Source: an uncultured Prevotellaceae bacterium (GTDB lineage: Bacteria > Bacteroidota > Bacteroidia > Bacteroidales > Muribaculaceae). From it: 60,544 nt of DNA. The notes below the pieces were generated by a model. The model worked only from the letters and a program-made list of their open reading frames with translations. It was not told the DNA's origin and made no database searches. Positions within the stretch are counted from its first letter, which is position 1; every line of letters starts with the position of its first letter. The stretch lies in assembly GCA_947306175.1 (NCBI GenBank), contig CAMZFV010000016.1:1-60544 (forward strand), in the 5' to 3' direction. The position numbers and the translations under genes were made by a program. This document shows positions 37,895 to 47,543 of the stretch, in pieces.

Positions 37895-39757
37895 ATGAAA
37901 CATTCATTACAAAAGAGATTACTCCTGGCGATCTTATGCGTCGCTGGAGCATTGAATGCAAGTGCCGCCTATGACTTTATGGTAGATAGCATTTACTATC
38001 AAATAAATGGCACAAATGTAAGTGTGACCAGCAATGGCGATAATAGTTATCATGGTGACCTTGTTATCCCATCAACCGTCACTTACGACGGTGTTGTCTA
38101 TACGGTGACCAAAATCGCTGACTGGACTTTTAACCGTTGTAGCAGGCTGACGAGTGTCACAATGCCTCCCACCTTGAAAAGCATTGGTTTCTATTCTTTC
38201 AGCCAATGCAACAATCTGAAGAGTTTAACAATTCCCAGTGGCGTGACATCGATTAATTATGGTGCGTTTAATTACATGCGCGGTATTCTGGAATATCGTG
38301 TTGACGAAGCAAATACCGCCTATTGCGATGTGGATGGCGTGCTGTTCAGCAAGGACAAGAAGAGACTTGTGTTTTATCCCGAGGGTAGGCCTGACACGGC
38401 ATATACTATACCCGATGGTGTTACTTCAATCAACAGGATGAATAATCCTTATCTCAAGCACATTGATTTCCCCGAAGGCTTGAGGACTATTGAAGGTTGG
38501 ACCTATCAAGATGACGTGTCACTGGTTTCGGTTTTATTACCATCATCAGTCAGTTATCTTGGTCCTCAATCATTCGCTGGATGCGATTCGCTCGAGAGTG
38601 TAGTATTTGGTTCCGGGTTGACCTCCATGCATCAGAATATATTCGCTATAAATGAAACGCTAAAGAGTCTCACTTGCCTTGCACCGACTCCTCCTTCGGC
38701 TAACAACATGACCTTTTATAACTTTAGATTTAAGATTACAACACTCTTTGTGCCTAAGAGTTCGCTTGAACTCTACAAGAACCATCAATACTGGAAAGAC
38801 TTTATTCACATGCAGGGTATATCCATAGGAACGGGAGACGTGAACTATGATGGTGACATTGATATTAGCGATTTGGTGACGATAATTGATAGATTATTGG
38901 AAGGCAGAAAGATAGACGTGGTGGCCGATGTGAATGGCGACGGTGTGGTGAACGTCTCAGATGTTGTCACGATCATCGATGTTTTGTTAGGCAACGATTT
39001 ACCCAACCTCGGCGAAGAAAATCTGAGCAATGGACTCTTTGGCCTGGCCGAAGACGCATCTCCCGATATGGAAGGTACAGCCACATCCGACCACGTTTTC
39101 GTGCGCAACAGCGACGGCAGCATGAATAAAATTGTCTTCAACCGTGGCGCACAACAAACCGTATGGCTATGGCTCGATGACGATGCGATATACCGCAACC
39201 AGGCGATTCAAGCATTGACCCCCATCGGCTGCGACGGCGGGGGCGCCCCCTATAACGAGATCACCTACAGTGGTTTGCAACTGGACTTGTATTTGCCCGA
39301 ATGTATTGAACCCGCCGTTGATGACCAAGGTAACATTGTCTATCAACGGGGAGACCGCATTCCCAACTCTTCGGTAGTTGAAATTGAGCCCTATGAGAAT
39401 CCAAATGATACGATCGACGGACTCCCCTATAAAAAATACCTTCTGAAGATTTATTCCACTCAAGAGTATGGATCACACCTGTCCTCGACCAGCCCAGAAG
39501 AATATTACAACCACGGCGCCCTCAAGAAAAATGATGCACCACTCATAGGCTTGGACCTGCTGATGAACGCGACTTCAGCATTGTATGCCGAATATGACAA
39601 CATCATTATCGGCAACACTTCTTTCACCGTCAGTGAGGCAAATCTTGCTGGATGGGATGCCAACTCGTCGCATTTCTTCTTTGGCACTGGCGGCAACAAC
39701 GAGACCCAGGTATTCAATAGCTTTAACCGAGTGAGAATTTACAACAAGCCCAAATGA
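37895..39757 (+). CDS. BspA-like LRR protein with internal dockerin and cohesin-like C-terminus
   Basis: 620 residues from the ATG at 37895: signal peptide (MKHSLQKRLLLAILCVAGAL), five or six degenerate LRR_5 repeats to about 300, a dockerin-like module (about 335-395, GDVNYDGDIDISDLVTIIDR and ADVNGDGVVNVSDVVTIIDV), then a ~230-residue beta domain (GLQLDLYLPECIE, LIGLDLLMNATSAL, NIIIGNTSF) that by eye resembles cohesin-type sandwiches. It follows two dockerin-ending paralogues. Surface assembly between these proteins is an inference. Confidence 0.82.
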   Translation: MKHSLQKRLLLAILCVAGALNASAAYDFMVDSIYYQINGTNVSVTSNGDNSYHGDLVIPSTVTYDGVVYTVTKIADWTFNRCSRLTSVTMPPTLKSIGFYSFSQCNNLKSLTIPSGVTSINYGAFNYMRGILEYRVDEANTAYCDVDGVLFSKDKKRLVFYPEGRPDTAYTIPDGVTSINRMNNPYLKHIDFPEGLRTIEGWTYQDDVSLVSVLLPSSVSYLGPQSFAGCDSLESVVFGSGLTSMHQNIFAINETLKSLTCLAPTPPSANNMTFYNFRFKITTLFVPKSSLELYKNHQYWKDFIHMQGISIGTGDVNYDGDIDISDLVTIIDRLLEGRKIDVVADVNGDGVVNVSDVVTIIDVLLGNDLPNLGEENLSNGLFGLAEDASPDMEGTATSDHVFVRNSDGSMNKIVFNRGAQQTVWLWLDDDAIYRNQAIQALTPIGCDGGGAPYNEITYSGLQLDLYLPECIEPAVDDQGNIVYQRGDRIPNSSVVEIEPYENPNDTIDGLPYKKYLLKIYSTQEYGSHLSSTSPEEYYNHGALKKNDAPLIGLDLLMNATSALYAEYDNIIIGNTSFTVSEANLAGWDANSSHFFFGTGGNNETQVFNSFNRVRIYNKPK

Positions 39758-39802
39758 TGGGTGCCTCGTATGTAGGATAGATATCCCTAACAATTAAAAA
39801 AC

Positions 39803-39836
39803 AAGCGACCGACTGAACCCTTCAGCCGGCCGCTTG
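39803..39836. terminator. Hairpin between convergent genes
   Basis: GCGACCGACTGAA (39805-39817) and TTCAGCCGGCCGC (39821-39833); two A-C mismatches on the plus strand become G-U pairs on the minus strand. It separates the BspA-like gene and the L,D-transpeptidase gene. Confidence 0.65.
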
Positions 39837-39859
39837 GTTAGTATCCTAAACACGTTTTC

Positions 39860-40438
39860 TTATTCATCTTTGGCGGCTCGCACCCGTTTTTCCCAGTCGA
39901 AGGGGGCTTGTTCCTCGCCCTGGATGGTGACGGGCATGCCAACGTAGGCGAAGCGCTCCTTCAGGGTGATGATGTCCTGGTCGAGCAGGCGGATGCAACC
40001 CTCGCTAGCACGTCCCGGAACCGTGTTCTCGTTGTTGGTGCTGCCGTGGATGCCGATGCCCCGGTGGCCAGGGGTCTCTAGGCGCAGGAACCAATGGCCA
40101 TAGGCCTTGATGTTGCCACGGCCGTCGTGGAAGTCATGGCGCCAGGTCGAGGCATCCTGAATCATGGTAATCTTAAAGGGTTTGCCTGCGGGGGACTCGG
40201 GCGTGCGCATGTCGCCACGGCGCTGCTTGTTGCCCTTGTTCTTGCCCATGCAGCACGGGAATTGTGCCACCAGCACGGTGTCGCCGGCCGCGTCGCGGTC
40301 ATACACCCTCAAGGTCTGCTCCATCTTGGACACGACAATAAACGCTGTGCCCGTGGGCTTCTCGGGCACTGACTGCGCCTGCAAGCCCAGGCAAAAGGTA
40401 AGCAACAGGATAATAGTAACTATAAAACGTTGTGTCAT
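39860..40438 (-). CDS. L,D-transpeptidase (YkuD domain)
   Basis: 192 residues with signal peptide (RFIVTIILLLTFCLGLQAQS), thus periplasmic. The catalytic domain shows HGSTNN (His131) and the signature SEGCIRL (Ser145, nucleophile Cys148, Arg150). It forms 3-3 crosslinks in peptidoglycan or attaches proteins to it. A -7 box TACCTTTG (40481-40474) lies 36 nt upstream of the ATG. Confidence 0.92.
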   Translation of the reverse strand: MTQRFIVTIILLLTFCLGLQAQSVPEKPTGTAFIVVSKMEQTLRVYDRDAAGDTVLVAQFPCCMGKNKGNKQRRGDMRTPESPAGKPFKITMIQDASTWRHDFHDGRGNIKAYGHWFLRLETPGHRGIGIHGSTNNENTVPGRASEGCIRLLDQDIITLKERFAYVGMPVTIQGEEQAPFDWEKRVRAAKDE

Positions 40439-40521
40439 TGTTGTGATGATTAATAGTCTACTTTAGCATTTTGCAAAGGTAGTGCAAAAAAGAATTTAAT
40501 GATTAAATTTTGCTTAATTTC

Positions 40522-40742
40522 TCGGGCGCTAGCCCGATTAATATAACCGAAGTGTGTTTTCGTAAAAAGCTTTTGTTGTGGTTCACATAATAAGTAGCCC
40601 GGCAATCTTCTTGTCTCAAGATGATTGCCGGGCAATGTGTCTCTCTCGGATAAAAACTATAAATGTGGTTATGAAAATGTAACTGATGTCCTCTTGTACT
40701 TTCTGCGTGCAAAGATAAAAGAAGCTCACTTTTTGGCGCAAA
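40522..40742 (-). ncRNA. Possible small RNA or leader upstream of the transpeptidase gene
   Basis: A minus-strand promoter (-33 TTTG 40742-40739, -7 TATCTTTG 40717-40710, spacing 21) starts a region with a perfect 11-bp stem (GCCCGGCAATC at 40597-40607 and its complement at 40623-40633) and a second hairpin at 40522-40537. No convincing gene. The 200 bp to the enolase start hold only its promoter. Confidence 0.4.
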
Positions 40743-40864
40743 ATTATTATACTAACAGGGTGTTTTTATAGACAAATCGGTGCCAAAAATAATAGACTCT
40801 ATGATAAAACTCATAATTTCGGTAATCGGTTGCATGATGAGATTGTAACATAAAGGCGATTTAT

Positions 40865-40895
40865 TTTGCGATATCTCTAAAATCTATTAACTTTG
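40865..40895 (+). promoter_or_regulatory. Enolase promoter
   Basis: -33 TTTG (40865-40868) and -7 TAACTTTG (40888-40895), spacing 19 bp, 45 nt before the ATG. Confidence 0.75.
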
Positions 40896-40931
40896 CACCC
40901 AATAAATGATATCAACCTTTTTTCAAAATAG

Positions 40932-42248
<1,317 letters not shown>

Positions 42249-42277
42249 TCCCCCACGCGAGATCAATGAAAATGACA

Positions 42278-42313
42278 ATCGGGACCGCCCTCACAGCGGC
42301 CCCGATTTGTTTA
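42278..42313 (+). terminator. Enolase terminator
   Basis: Stem AATCGGG..CCGC / GCGG.CCCCGATT with a 7-nt loop, followed by TTGTTT, 30 nt behind the stop codon. The rest of the gap holds the -7 box TACTTTTG (42476-42483) of the next gene. Confidence 0.75.
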
Positions 42314-42506
42314 CGGCTTGCCATGGCGCATATGATAGTTCTGTGGCGTTTTTATTGATGGTGTTTTAAACTTTTTGGTGTTTTTTTCATCTTATATGCG
42401 TCTTGGCATGGTGGAAGTGTTGATTGAATAGTCAAAAATTTACGCCAAATCATGCTATGGATTAAAAAATATGCTTACTTTTGCAATGTAAACAAATAAT
42501 CAATTT

Positions 42507-43028
42507 ATGATGAAGAAAGTTTTATTTTCACTCATTGCCCTGATGTCGGTTATGACCGTCCAGGCACAATCCATCTGCACATCATGGCGCAGCGTGGAAC
42601 CCGTTGTTGAAACTGATGAGGATGGTTCGATGACGATTCAGAATGTGCTCTTCACCTTTAATGAGGATGGGACCTATTCATATGTTGACGAGTTCACCAT
42701 GTCCTCTGAGCCCGCTCCCACGATGGCTCTTGAGATTGCTACCAGCATTGAAGTGAAAGGTACTTACACGCTTGAGGGAGATCAGCTGACGTTGACTCCT
42801 GACATCAAGACCTATAAGGCAGAAATACTTAGTATCTCAATGAATGGTAAGGTGACTAACAATCCCATGGTTTCAGGACAGGTCAAGAGCATGCTCAATA
42901 GTGAAGAGTTCAAAGCACAGTTTGACACTGTTGAAACCAACACCATCAAGGTAAGCGACTCTACGCTTGAGATGAAAGATGGTGAGCAGACGATGATGTT
43001 TACTCGCTTTGCCGCCATCAATAACTAG
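42507..43028 (+). CDS. Small secreted protein, lipocalin-like pattern (1)
   Basis: 173 residues with signal peptide (KVLFSLIALMSVMTVQAQS) and a beta-rich mature part with FTFNEDGTYSYVDEF, YTLEGDQLTLTPDIKTYKAE and MMFTRFAAI. The repeating WR..FNEDGTY..G.Y...GD.L pattern is that of lipocalin-like small-barrel proteins of Bacteroidetes. Tandem with a paralogue 30 bp downstream, probably one operon. Confidence 0.65.
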   Translation: MMKKVLFSLIALMSVMTVQAQSICTSWRSVEPVVETDEDGSMTIQNVLFTFNEDGTYSYVDEFTMSSEPAPTMALEIATSIEVKGTYTLEGDQLTLTPDIKTYKAEILSISMNGKVTNNPMVSGQVKSMLNSEEFKAQFDTVETNTIKVSDSTLEMKDGEQTMMFTRFAAINN

Positions 43029-43058
43029 TATTCATTCTCACAAAATATCTGACGAATT

Positions 43059-43577
43059 ATGAAAAAGATTCTATTTTCTCTCTTTGCCTTAATGGCAGTC
43101 ATGAGCCTGCAGGCTCAATCCCTCTGTGCTACTTGGCGCAGCATGCAACCTGATATTGAAACTGCCGAAGACGGCTCGTTCTCGGTGCAGAACCTCACCT
43201 ACACCTTCAATGAGGATGGCACATACACCTTTGTTGACGAATTGACGCTCTCCACCCAGCCCTCACAAACGATGGCACTGGAAATTGCCACCATCATCGA
43301 GGTGAAAGGTGCCTACACATTTGAGGGTGGCAAGTTGACGCTTACGCCCAACATGAATACCTACAAGGCCGAACTGCTCAACATTTCGATGAACGGCCAT
43401 GTGACCGATGATCCTAATGTCAAGGCCTCGGTTGAAGGTCTGATCAACAGCAGCGATTTCAAGGAGGACTTTGCTGGTGTTCAGGATTATACCGTCAATG
43501 TGGGTGATGCTATGATGGAGATGAACGATGGCGAGACAGTAATGAATTTCGTGCGCTTCGCGACCATCAAAGACTAA
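43059..43577 (+). CDS. Small secreted protein, lipocalin-like pattern (2)
   Basis: 172 residues, a close paralogue of the preceding gene over the whole length (signal KILFSLFALMAVMSLQAQS, then YTFNEDGTYTFVDEL, AYTFEGGKLTLTPNMNTYKAE). It is more GC-rich than its neighbour at codon third positions. Tandem duplication. Function unknown. Confidence 0.65.
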   Translation: MKKILFSLFALMAVMSLQAQSLCATWRSMQPDIETAEDGSFSVQNLTYTFNEDGTYTFVDELTLSTQPSQTMALEIATIIEVKGAYTFEGGKLTLTPNMNTYKAELLNISMNGHVTDDPNVKASVEGLINSSDFKEDFAGVQDYTVNVGDAMMEMNDGETVMNFVRFATIKD

Positions 43578-43602
43578 ATCGATACATCATAAGAAATATA
43601 AT

Positions 43603-43632
43603 CCCGCAAGGTCAGTGCCGAGCGGGATTTTT
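43603..43632. terminator. Terminator between convergent genes
   Basis: Stem AATCCCGC / GCGGGATT with T-run on the plus strand, behind the second paralogue. Confidence 0.75.
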
Positions 43633-43651
43633 TATTGGGTGATGCTTGTTG

Positions 43652-44314
43652 TCAGATTTCGGGGTAGGGGAGCTTGTGGATGAGGGTGAGGCCGTCGCGC
43701 AGGGGGATGATGACGCGCTCGACGCGTGGATCCTCCTTCACGAGGTCATTGAAAGCCATCACGCCACGGGTCTGGGCCTCGCGTTGGGCCTTGGGATCCA
43801 CGACCTTACCTGCCCACAGCGTATTGTCTGCTATGATGTAGCCGCCATCGTTGAGGTAGTCCATCACCATCTGGTAATAATCGACGTACTGGCGCTTGTT
43901 GGCGTCGATAAAGACGAGGTCATAGCGCTCGCCCAGCGAGGGCACGATATCTAGGGCATCGCCGATGTGCAGGCGCACGCGCTTGCCATAGGGCGACAGC
44001 GCCAGATGTTCACGGATAAAATCCTCCTGTTCGTCGTTGACCTCGATGGTATCGACGCGGCAGTCATCATCGGCCATTCCCTCGGCCAGACACAGTGCCG
44101 AGTAACCGCTGAAGGTGCCCAGCTCCAGCACACGACGTGGCCTAATCATGCGCGTCAGCATCTTGATGAGCCGCCCCTGCAGGTGCCCCGAGCACATGTG
44201 CCAATAGTAATTCTGCACATGCGTGTCATGATCAATGCGTGCCAGCGCCTCCGGCTCCTCATCAATATGCCCCAAAATATACTCCTCAATCTCCTCTTTT
44301 TTCTCAGACAACAT
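43652..44314 (-). CDS. Class I SAM-dependent O-methyltransferase
   Basis: 220 residues from the ATG at 44314 (MLSEKKEEIEEYIL); a longer frame starts in the preceding gap. Caffeoyl-CoA O-methyltransferase-like family (Methyltransf_3): RPRRVLELGTFSGYSALCLA is the SAM-binding motif I, VDTIEVNDEQ motif II, YDLVFIDANKRQYVDYY motif IV with the metal ligands, GGYIIADNTLWAGKV motif V. The substrate in Bacteroidales is not known. The GxxExxY gene is 37 bp upstream. Confidence 0.88.
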   Translation of the reverse strand: MLSEKKEEIEEYILGHIDEEPEALARIDHDTHVQNYYWHMCSGHLQGRLIKMLTRMIRPRRVLELGTFSGYSALCLAEGMADDDCRVDTIEVNDEQEDFIREHLALSPYGKRVRLHIGDALDIVPSLGERYDLVFIDANKRQYVDYYQMVMDYLNDGGYIIADNTLWAGKVVDPKAQREAQTRGVMAFNDLVKEDPRVERVIIPLRDGLTLIHKLPYPEI

Positions 44315-44351
44315 AGACAACTTAATGACAATTATTTGACAACTTTTTATA

Positions 44352-44792
44352 TTAAATATCCCTATAATTCTTAATAATGTGGCCATCTACAGCCAAGATA
44401 TTCTTACTCTCTTTGTCATAAAAATATCGTTCCACAATATCGAATTTTGGTAAAAAGTTAACCAGAATGCCACATGGCTTTTCAAGCAGACGCATGTAGT
44501 TGAATAGCTGTGCCCTATGATTGGAATTAATTTCTGGAACCGCCTTTAGTTCTATGATAATATCCTCTTTGCACAAGAAATCAATTCTGAAAGTTGATTG
44601 AAGCTCTATCCCTCGAAACAAAGGATGAAATGCCATCTCGCGCTTGTATGGTATGGCCGAATCTTTCAGTTGCAACTCCATCGCTTCTTGATAGCAGGAC
44701 TCATTTAATCCTGGCCCAAGATACTTGTGTACATCATGAATAACTCCGACGATGTCATACATTTTTCTTTTCTCGACATCAAGATCAATCAT
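44352..44792 (-). CDS. GxxExxY family protein
   Basis: 146 residues. The defining motif is visible as GPGLNESCYQEAM (about 31-43), and the C-terminal part LFNYMRLLEKPCGILVNF carries the second family motif. RIDFLCKEDIIIELKAVPEI has the D..ExK pattern of a PD-(D/E)xK nuclease core. Cellular role unknown. Bacterial genomes often hold several copies. Confidence 0.88.
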   Translation of the reverse strand: MIDLDVEKRKMYDIVGVIHDVHKYLGPGLNESCYQEAMELQLKDSAIPYKREMAFHPLFRGIELQSTFRIDFLCKEDIIIELKAVPEINSNHRAQLFNYMRLLEKPCGILVNFLPKFDIVERYFYDKESKNILAVDGHIIKNYRDI

Positions 44793-44813
44793 AAAATATT
44801 GTTGTCTTGGTTG

Positions 44814-45251
44814 TTAATCAAGTTGTCCTTGTTGTCTGAGAAGGAAGGAGAGGAGGGCAAGGCGGTAGCTGTCGAGGCCGAAGCCGGCGATGATGCCCTT
44901 GCAGACGGGTGACAAAAGAGACTTGTGGCGGAAAGGTTCGCGCGAGTAGATGTTGCTGATATGAACCTCGACCACGGGGGCGGTGATGGCGGCAACGGCA
45001 TCCGCGATAGCGACCGACGTGTGGGTATATCCGCCCGCATTGAGGATGATGCCGCAATCCTCAAACCCCACGGCCTGCAACCGGTCCACGATTTCGCCCT
45101 CGATGTTGCTCTGGTAGACGTCTATCTTGTGCTCGGGATGCTGTTCAATCAGTTCGCTCAGGTACTGGTCAAGCGAACGGTTGCCATAGACCTCGGGCTC
45201 ACGTTTGCCCACGAGGTTCAGGTTCGGGCCGTTGATGATGTGGATAATCAT
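44814..45251 (-). CDS. aroQ: 3-dehydroquinate dehydratase, type II
   Basis: 145 residues, the normal size. It dehydrates 3-dehydroquinate in the shikimate pathway. IHIINGPNLNLVGKREPEVYG at the start holds the active-site lid Arg17 and Tyr22 regions; ILNAGGYTHTSVAI and VEVHISNIYSREPFRHKS hold the anion-binding residues and catalytic His. Its ATG overlaps the stop of the upstream gene by 4 nt. Confidence 0.97.
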   Translation of the reverse strand: MIIHIINGPNLNLVGKREPEVYGNRSLDQYLSELIEQHPEHKIDVYQSNIEGEIVDRLQAVGFEDCGIILNAGGYTHTSVAIADAVAAITAPVVEVHISNIYSREPFRHKSLLSPVCKGIIAGFGLDSYRLALLSFLLRQQGQLD

Positions 45252-45709
45252 TTCTTGAAGTAGTACAGGAACGAAGCGATGCCTTGCAATGCGGGTTTGC
45301 GCTGGCCTTCAATCTCCATCTTGAAGTCGATTTCGGCCTTGCAGATGCCGCGCAGGTCGGCGATGCTGTGCAGCTTGGTCACGAGACGCACACGGCTGCC
45401 TGTGATAACGGGTTGGCCGAAGCGCATCTTGTCCATGCCGTAGTTGACCTGCATCTCCAGGTTGTTCACCTCGATGATCTGGTTCCACAGGTGAGGAATC
45501 AGTGACATCGTCAGGTAGCCGTGAGCGATGGTGCTGTGATAGGCACTCTCGGCCTTGGCGCGTTCCACGTCCACATGGATCCACTGGTGGTCGAGCGTCG
45601 CGTCGGCAAACATGTTGATACGGTCCTGGTCCACGGTGAGCCATTCACTGGCACCGAGTTCCTCGCCCAGATGCGAGGCAAATTCTTCGTAAGAATTAAT
45701 CGTGAGCAT
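45248..45709 (-). CDS. MaoC-like (R)-hydratase/dehydratase
   Basis: 153 residues from the ATG at 45709 (MLTINSYEEFASHLGEEL). Hot-dog fold with the hydratase 2 motif: LTVDQDRINMFADATLDHQW followed by IHVD, then YHSTIAHGYLTMSLIP; Asp and His of DHQWIH are catalytic. It hydrates enoyl-CoA-type thioesters. Coupled to aroQ by a 4-nt overlap. The upstream 75 bp contain repeated CTATAG units. Confidence 0.9.
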   Translation of the reverse strand: MLTINSYEEFASHLGEELGASEWLTVDQDRINMFADATLDHQWIHVDVERAKAESAYHSTIAHGYLTMSLIPHLWNQIIEVNNLEMQVNYGMDKMRFGQPVITGSRVRLVTKLHSIADLRGICKAEIDFKMEIEGQRKPALQGIASFLYYFKK

Positions 45710-45783
45710 TATAATTGGTTTTATTGATAAATCTGTTATGGTCGCTATAGTTGCTATAGTAACTATAGTATCTATTTTTGTGT

Positions 45784-47007
45784 TTAACTTTTTAGGCGGC
45801 GGCGCATGATCAGTGCGGTGACCATGCTGGTGAGCAGGCCCACGGCAGCAACAAGGGCAAGAGTGACAAGCACATCGCTCCACTCGACTTCGACGGGATA
45901 TGCGCTGATAATCATATTGGCGGGATCTCCACTCAGGCGCAGCCATCCAAATTGCTGCTGGCACAGGCACAGGATCAGTCCGATAACCACGCCCGTCACG
46001 GCGCCTGCCAGCGTGATGAGCCAGCCTTGCAGCACGAAGATGCGTGATATCTGGCGGTCATTAGCACCCAGCGCACGCAAGGTTGCGATGCTGTCGTCCT
46101 TCTCGATGATAAGCAGTGACAGGGTGCTGATGACGTTAAACGTGGCGATGACGAGGATAAACGCCAGCAGCAGGAACGCCATCCACTTCTCGATGTTGAC
46201 CAGGCGGTAGGCCTCGCGTTGTTGCATCAGGCGGTTTTTCACCTGATAGTCGCTGCCCAAGGCTTGGGCGATGTTCCGCATCACCTGTCGCTCATCGGCG
46301 CCAGGGGCAAGCTTCACTTCAATCTGGCTAGCCTCGGTCTCGTAATCAAACAGTTGCCGTGCCATGTCGAGCGGCACATAGATCAGGTCGGCATCATAGC
46401 TGTTCTGCTGCAGTTGGAAGATGCCTGACACGAACACTGAGTCCTGCCTGAAGGCACCCATCGGGTTGGCGATGTTCACATGGCCTTGCCGCTGTGGGGC
46501 ATACAGCCGCACCATTCCCAGAAACTCTGGTCTGACGCATAGCCTGACAGCGGGCCCTGCTCCTGCTACAGCAAACTTTGACACTTGGTCTTGCAGTTTC
46601 CATTCGCCATCAACGATGACCGAGTCCATGTCGTTCATCGTGTTGTAGTCGTCGGGGACACCTTTGAGGTGAACGGGCATCTGATACTGGGCATACATCG
46701 CCAATGCCTGATCGATAACCACGGGCACAGCACGTTCAACACCCGGGATGGCACTTACCACGTCGATGACGCTGTCGGCATCATTGACCGTCTTGCCAAC
46801 GGTCGCTGTAATGGCCACTTGCGGGTCAAGCATCGCCAATCGGCCCATGATGAGCCCGCGGAAACCGTTGAACACGCTCAGCACGCAGATGAGCGCGGCA
46901 GTGGCCACCACGACACCGCACACGGCGACAATCGAGATGATGTTCACCGCCTGATGCCCTTTCTTGGACACCAGATAGCGCCACGCTATTTTCAACGGCA
47001 GAGACAT
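45784..47007 (-). CDS. LolC/LolE-like lipoprotein-release ABC permease (FtsX family)
   Basis: 407 residues from the ATG at 47007. N-terminal IAWRYLVSKKGHQAVNIIS and a first membrane helix, a large periplasmic domain (about 45-265), then three helices (about 270-290, 320-345, 365-400): MacB_PCD plus FtsX domains, as in LolC/E. It transfers lipoproteins from the inner membrane towards the outer membrane with a LolD ATPase, encoded elsewhere. Its start follows the rbfA stop by 3 nt. Confidence 0.88.
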   Translation of the reverse strand: MSLPLKIAWRYLVSKKGHQAVNIISIVAVCGVVVATAALICVLSVFNGFRGLIMGRLAMLDPQVAITATVGKTVNDADSVIDVVSAIPGVERAVPVVIDQALAMYAQYQMPVHLKGVPDDYNTMNDMDSVIVDGEWKLQDQVSKFAVAGAGPAVRLCVRPEFLGMVRLYAPQRQGHVNIANPMGAFRQDSVFVSGIFQLQQNSYDADLIYVPLDMARQLFDYETEASQIEVKLAPGADERQVMRNIAQALGSDYQVKNRLMQQREAYRLVNIEKWMAFLLLAFILVIATFNVISTLSLLIIEKDDSIATLRALGANDRQISRIFVLQGWLITLAGAVTGVVIGLILCLCQQQFGWLRLSGDPANMIISAYPVEVEWSDVLVTLALVAAVGLLTSMVTALIMRRRLKS

Positions 47008-47009
47008 GC

Positions 47010-47390
47010 TCAATTCTCGGAGTTCTCAGAGTTCTCGGGTTTGTTGGCGGGTTTGTCTTTGGCGAGGAGTTGGTCGATGTGGTCGATGTAGTCCAGCGAG
47101 TCATCGATATGGAACTTCAACTCGGGGCAGCGGCGCAGCTGGTAGCGCGTCTGCTGGGCGAGCTCGTGGCGGATGCCGCGCTCGTTGCGGTTGATGTTGT
47201 CCATGATGGCCTGTGCGTTCTCGCTGGGGAAAATGCTCAGGCGCACGTTAGCCACGCTCAAGTCGGGCGAAACGCGCACGCTGCTCACGGTGATAAGCGT
47301 GCCGCGTGTCTTGGCGGTCTCGCGACGGAAGATCTCGCTCAGTTCCTTCTGCACGAGGCGGCTGATTTTCTGTTGTCTTGTTGTATCCAT
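47010..47390 (-). CDS. rbfA: Ribosome-binding factor A
   Basis: 126 residues from the ATG at 47390. The KH-like fold shows RQQKISRLVQKELSEIFRRE, VSPDLSVANVRLSIFP and RGIRHELAQQTRYQLRRCPELKFHIDDSL (given as RGIRHELAQQTRYQLR and CPELKFHIDDSL). It helps mature the 30S subunit. A -7 box TACCTTTG (47423-47416) is 26 nt upstream. It is translated together with the permease gene. Confidence 0.95.
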   Translation of the reverse strand: MDTTRQQKISRLVQKELSEIFRRETAKTRGTLITVSSVRVSPDLSVANVRLSIFPSENAQAIMDNINRNERGIRHELAQQTRYQLRRCPELKFHIDDSLDYIDHIDQLLAKDKPANKPENSENSEN

Positions 47391-47543
47391 TTTATTGACT
47401 TTGGTTTTGTGGCTGCAAAGGTACAACTTTTTCTAGAATATCTAGTTATTCTAGGACGTCTAGAGAATAAAACAAGGAATCGGGGATGTCGCCATCCTCG
47501 ATTCCTGTCTCATGCGCTAGCGGTAGCGCTATTCAGTTTGGTT

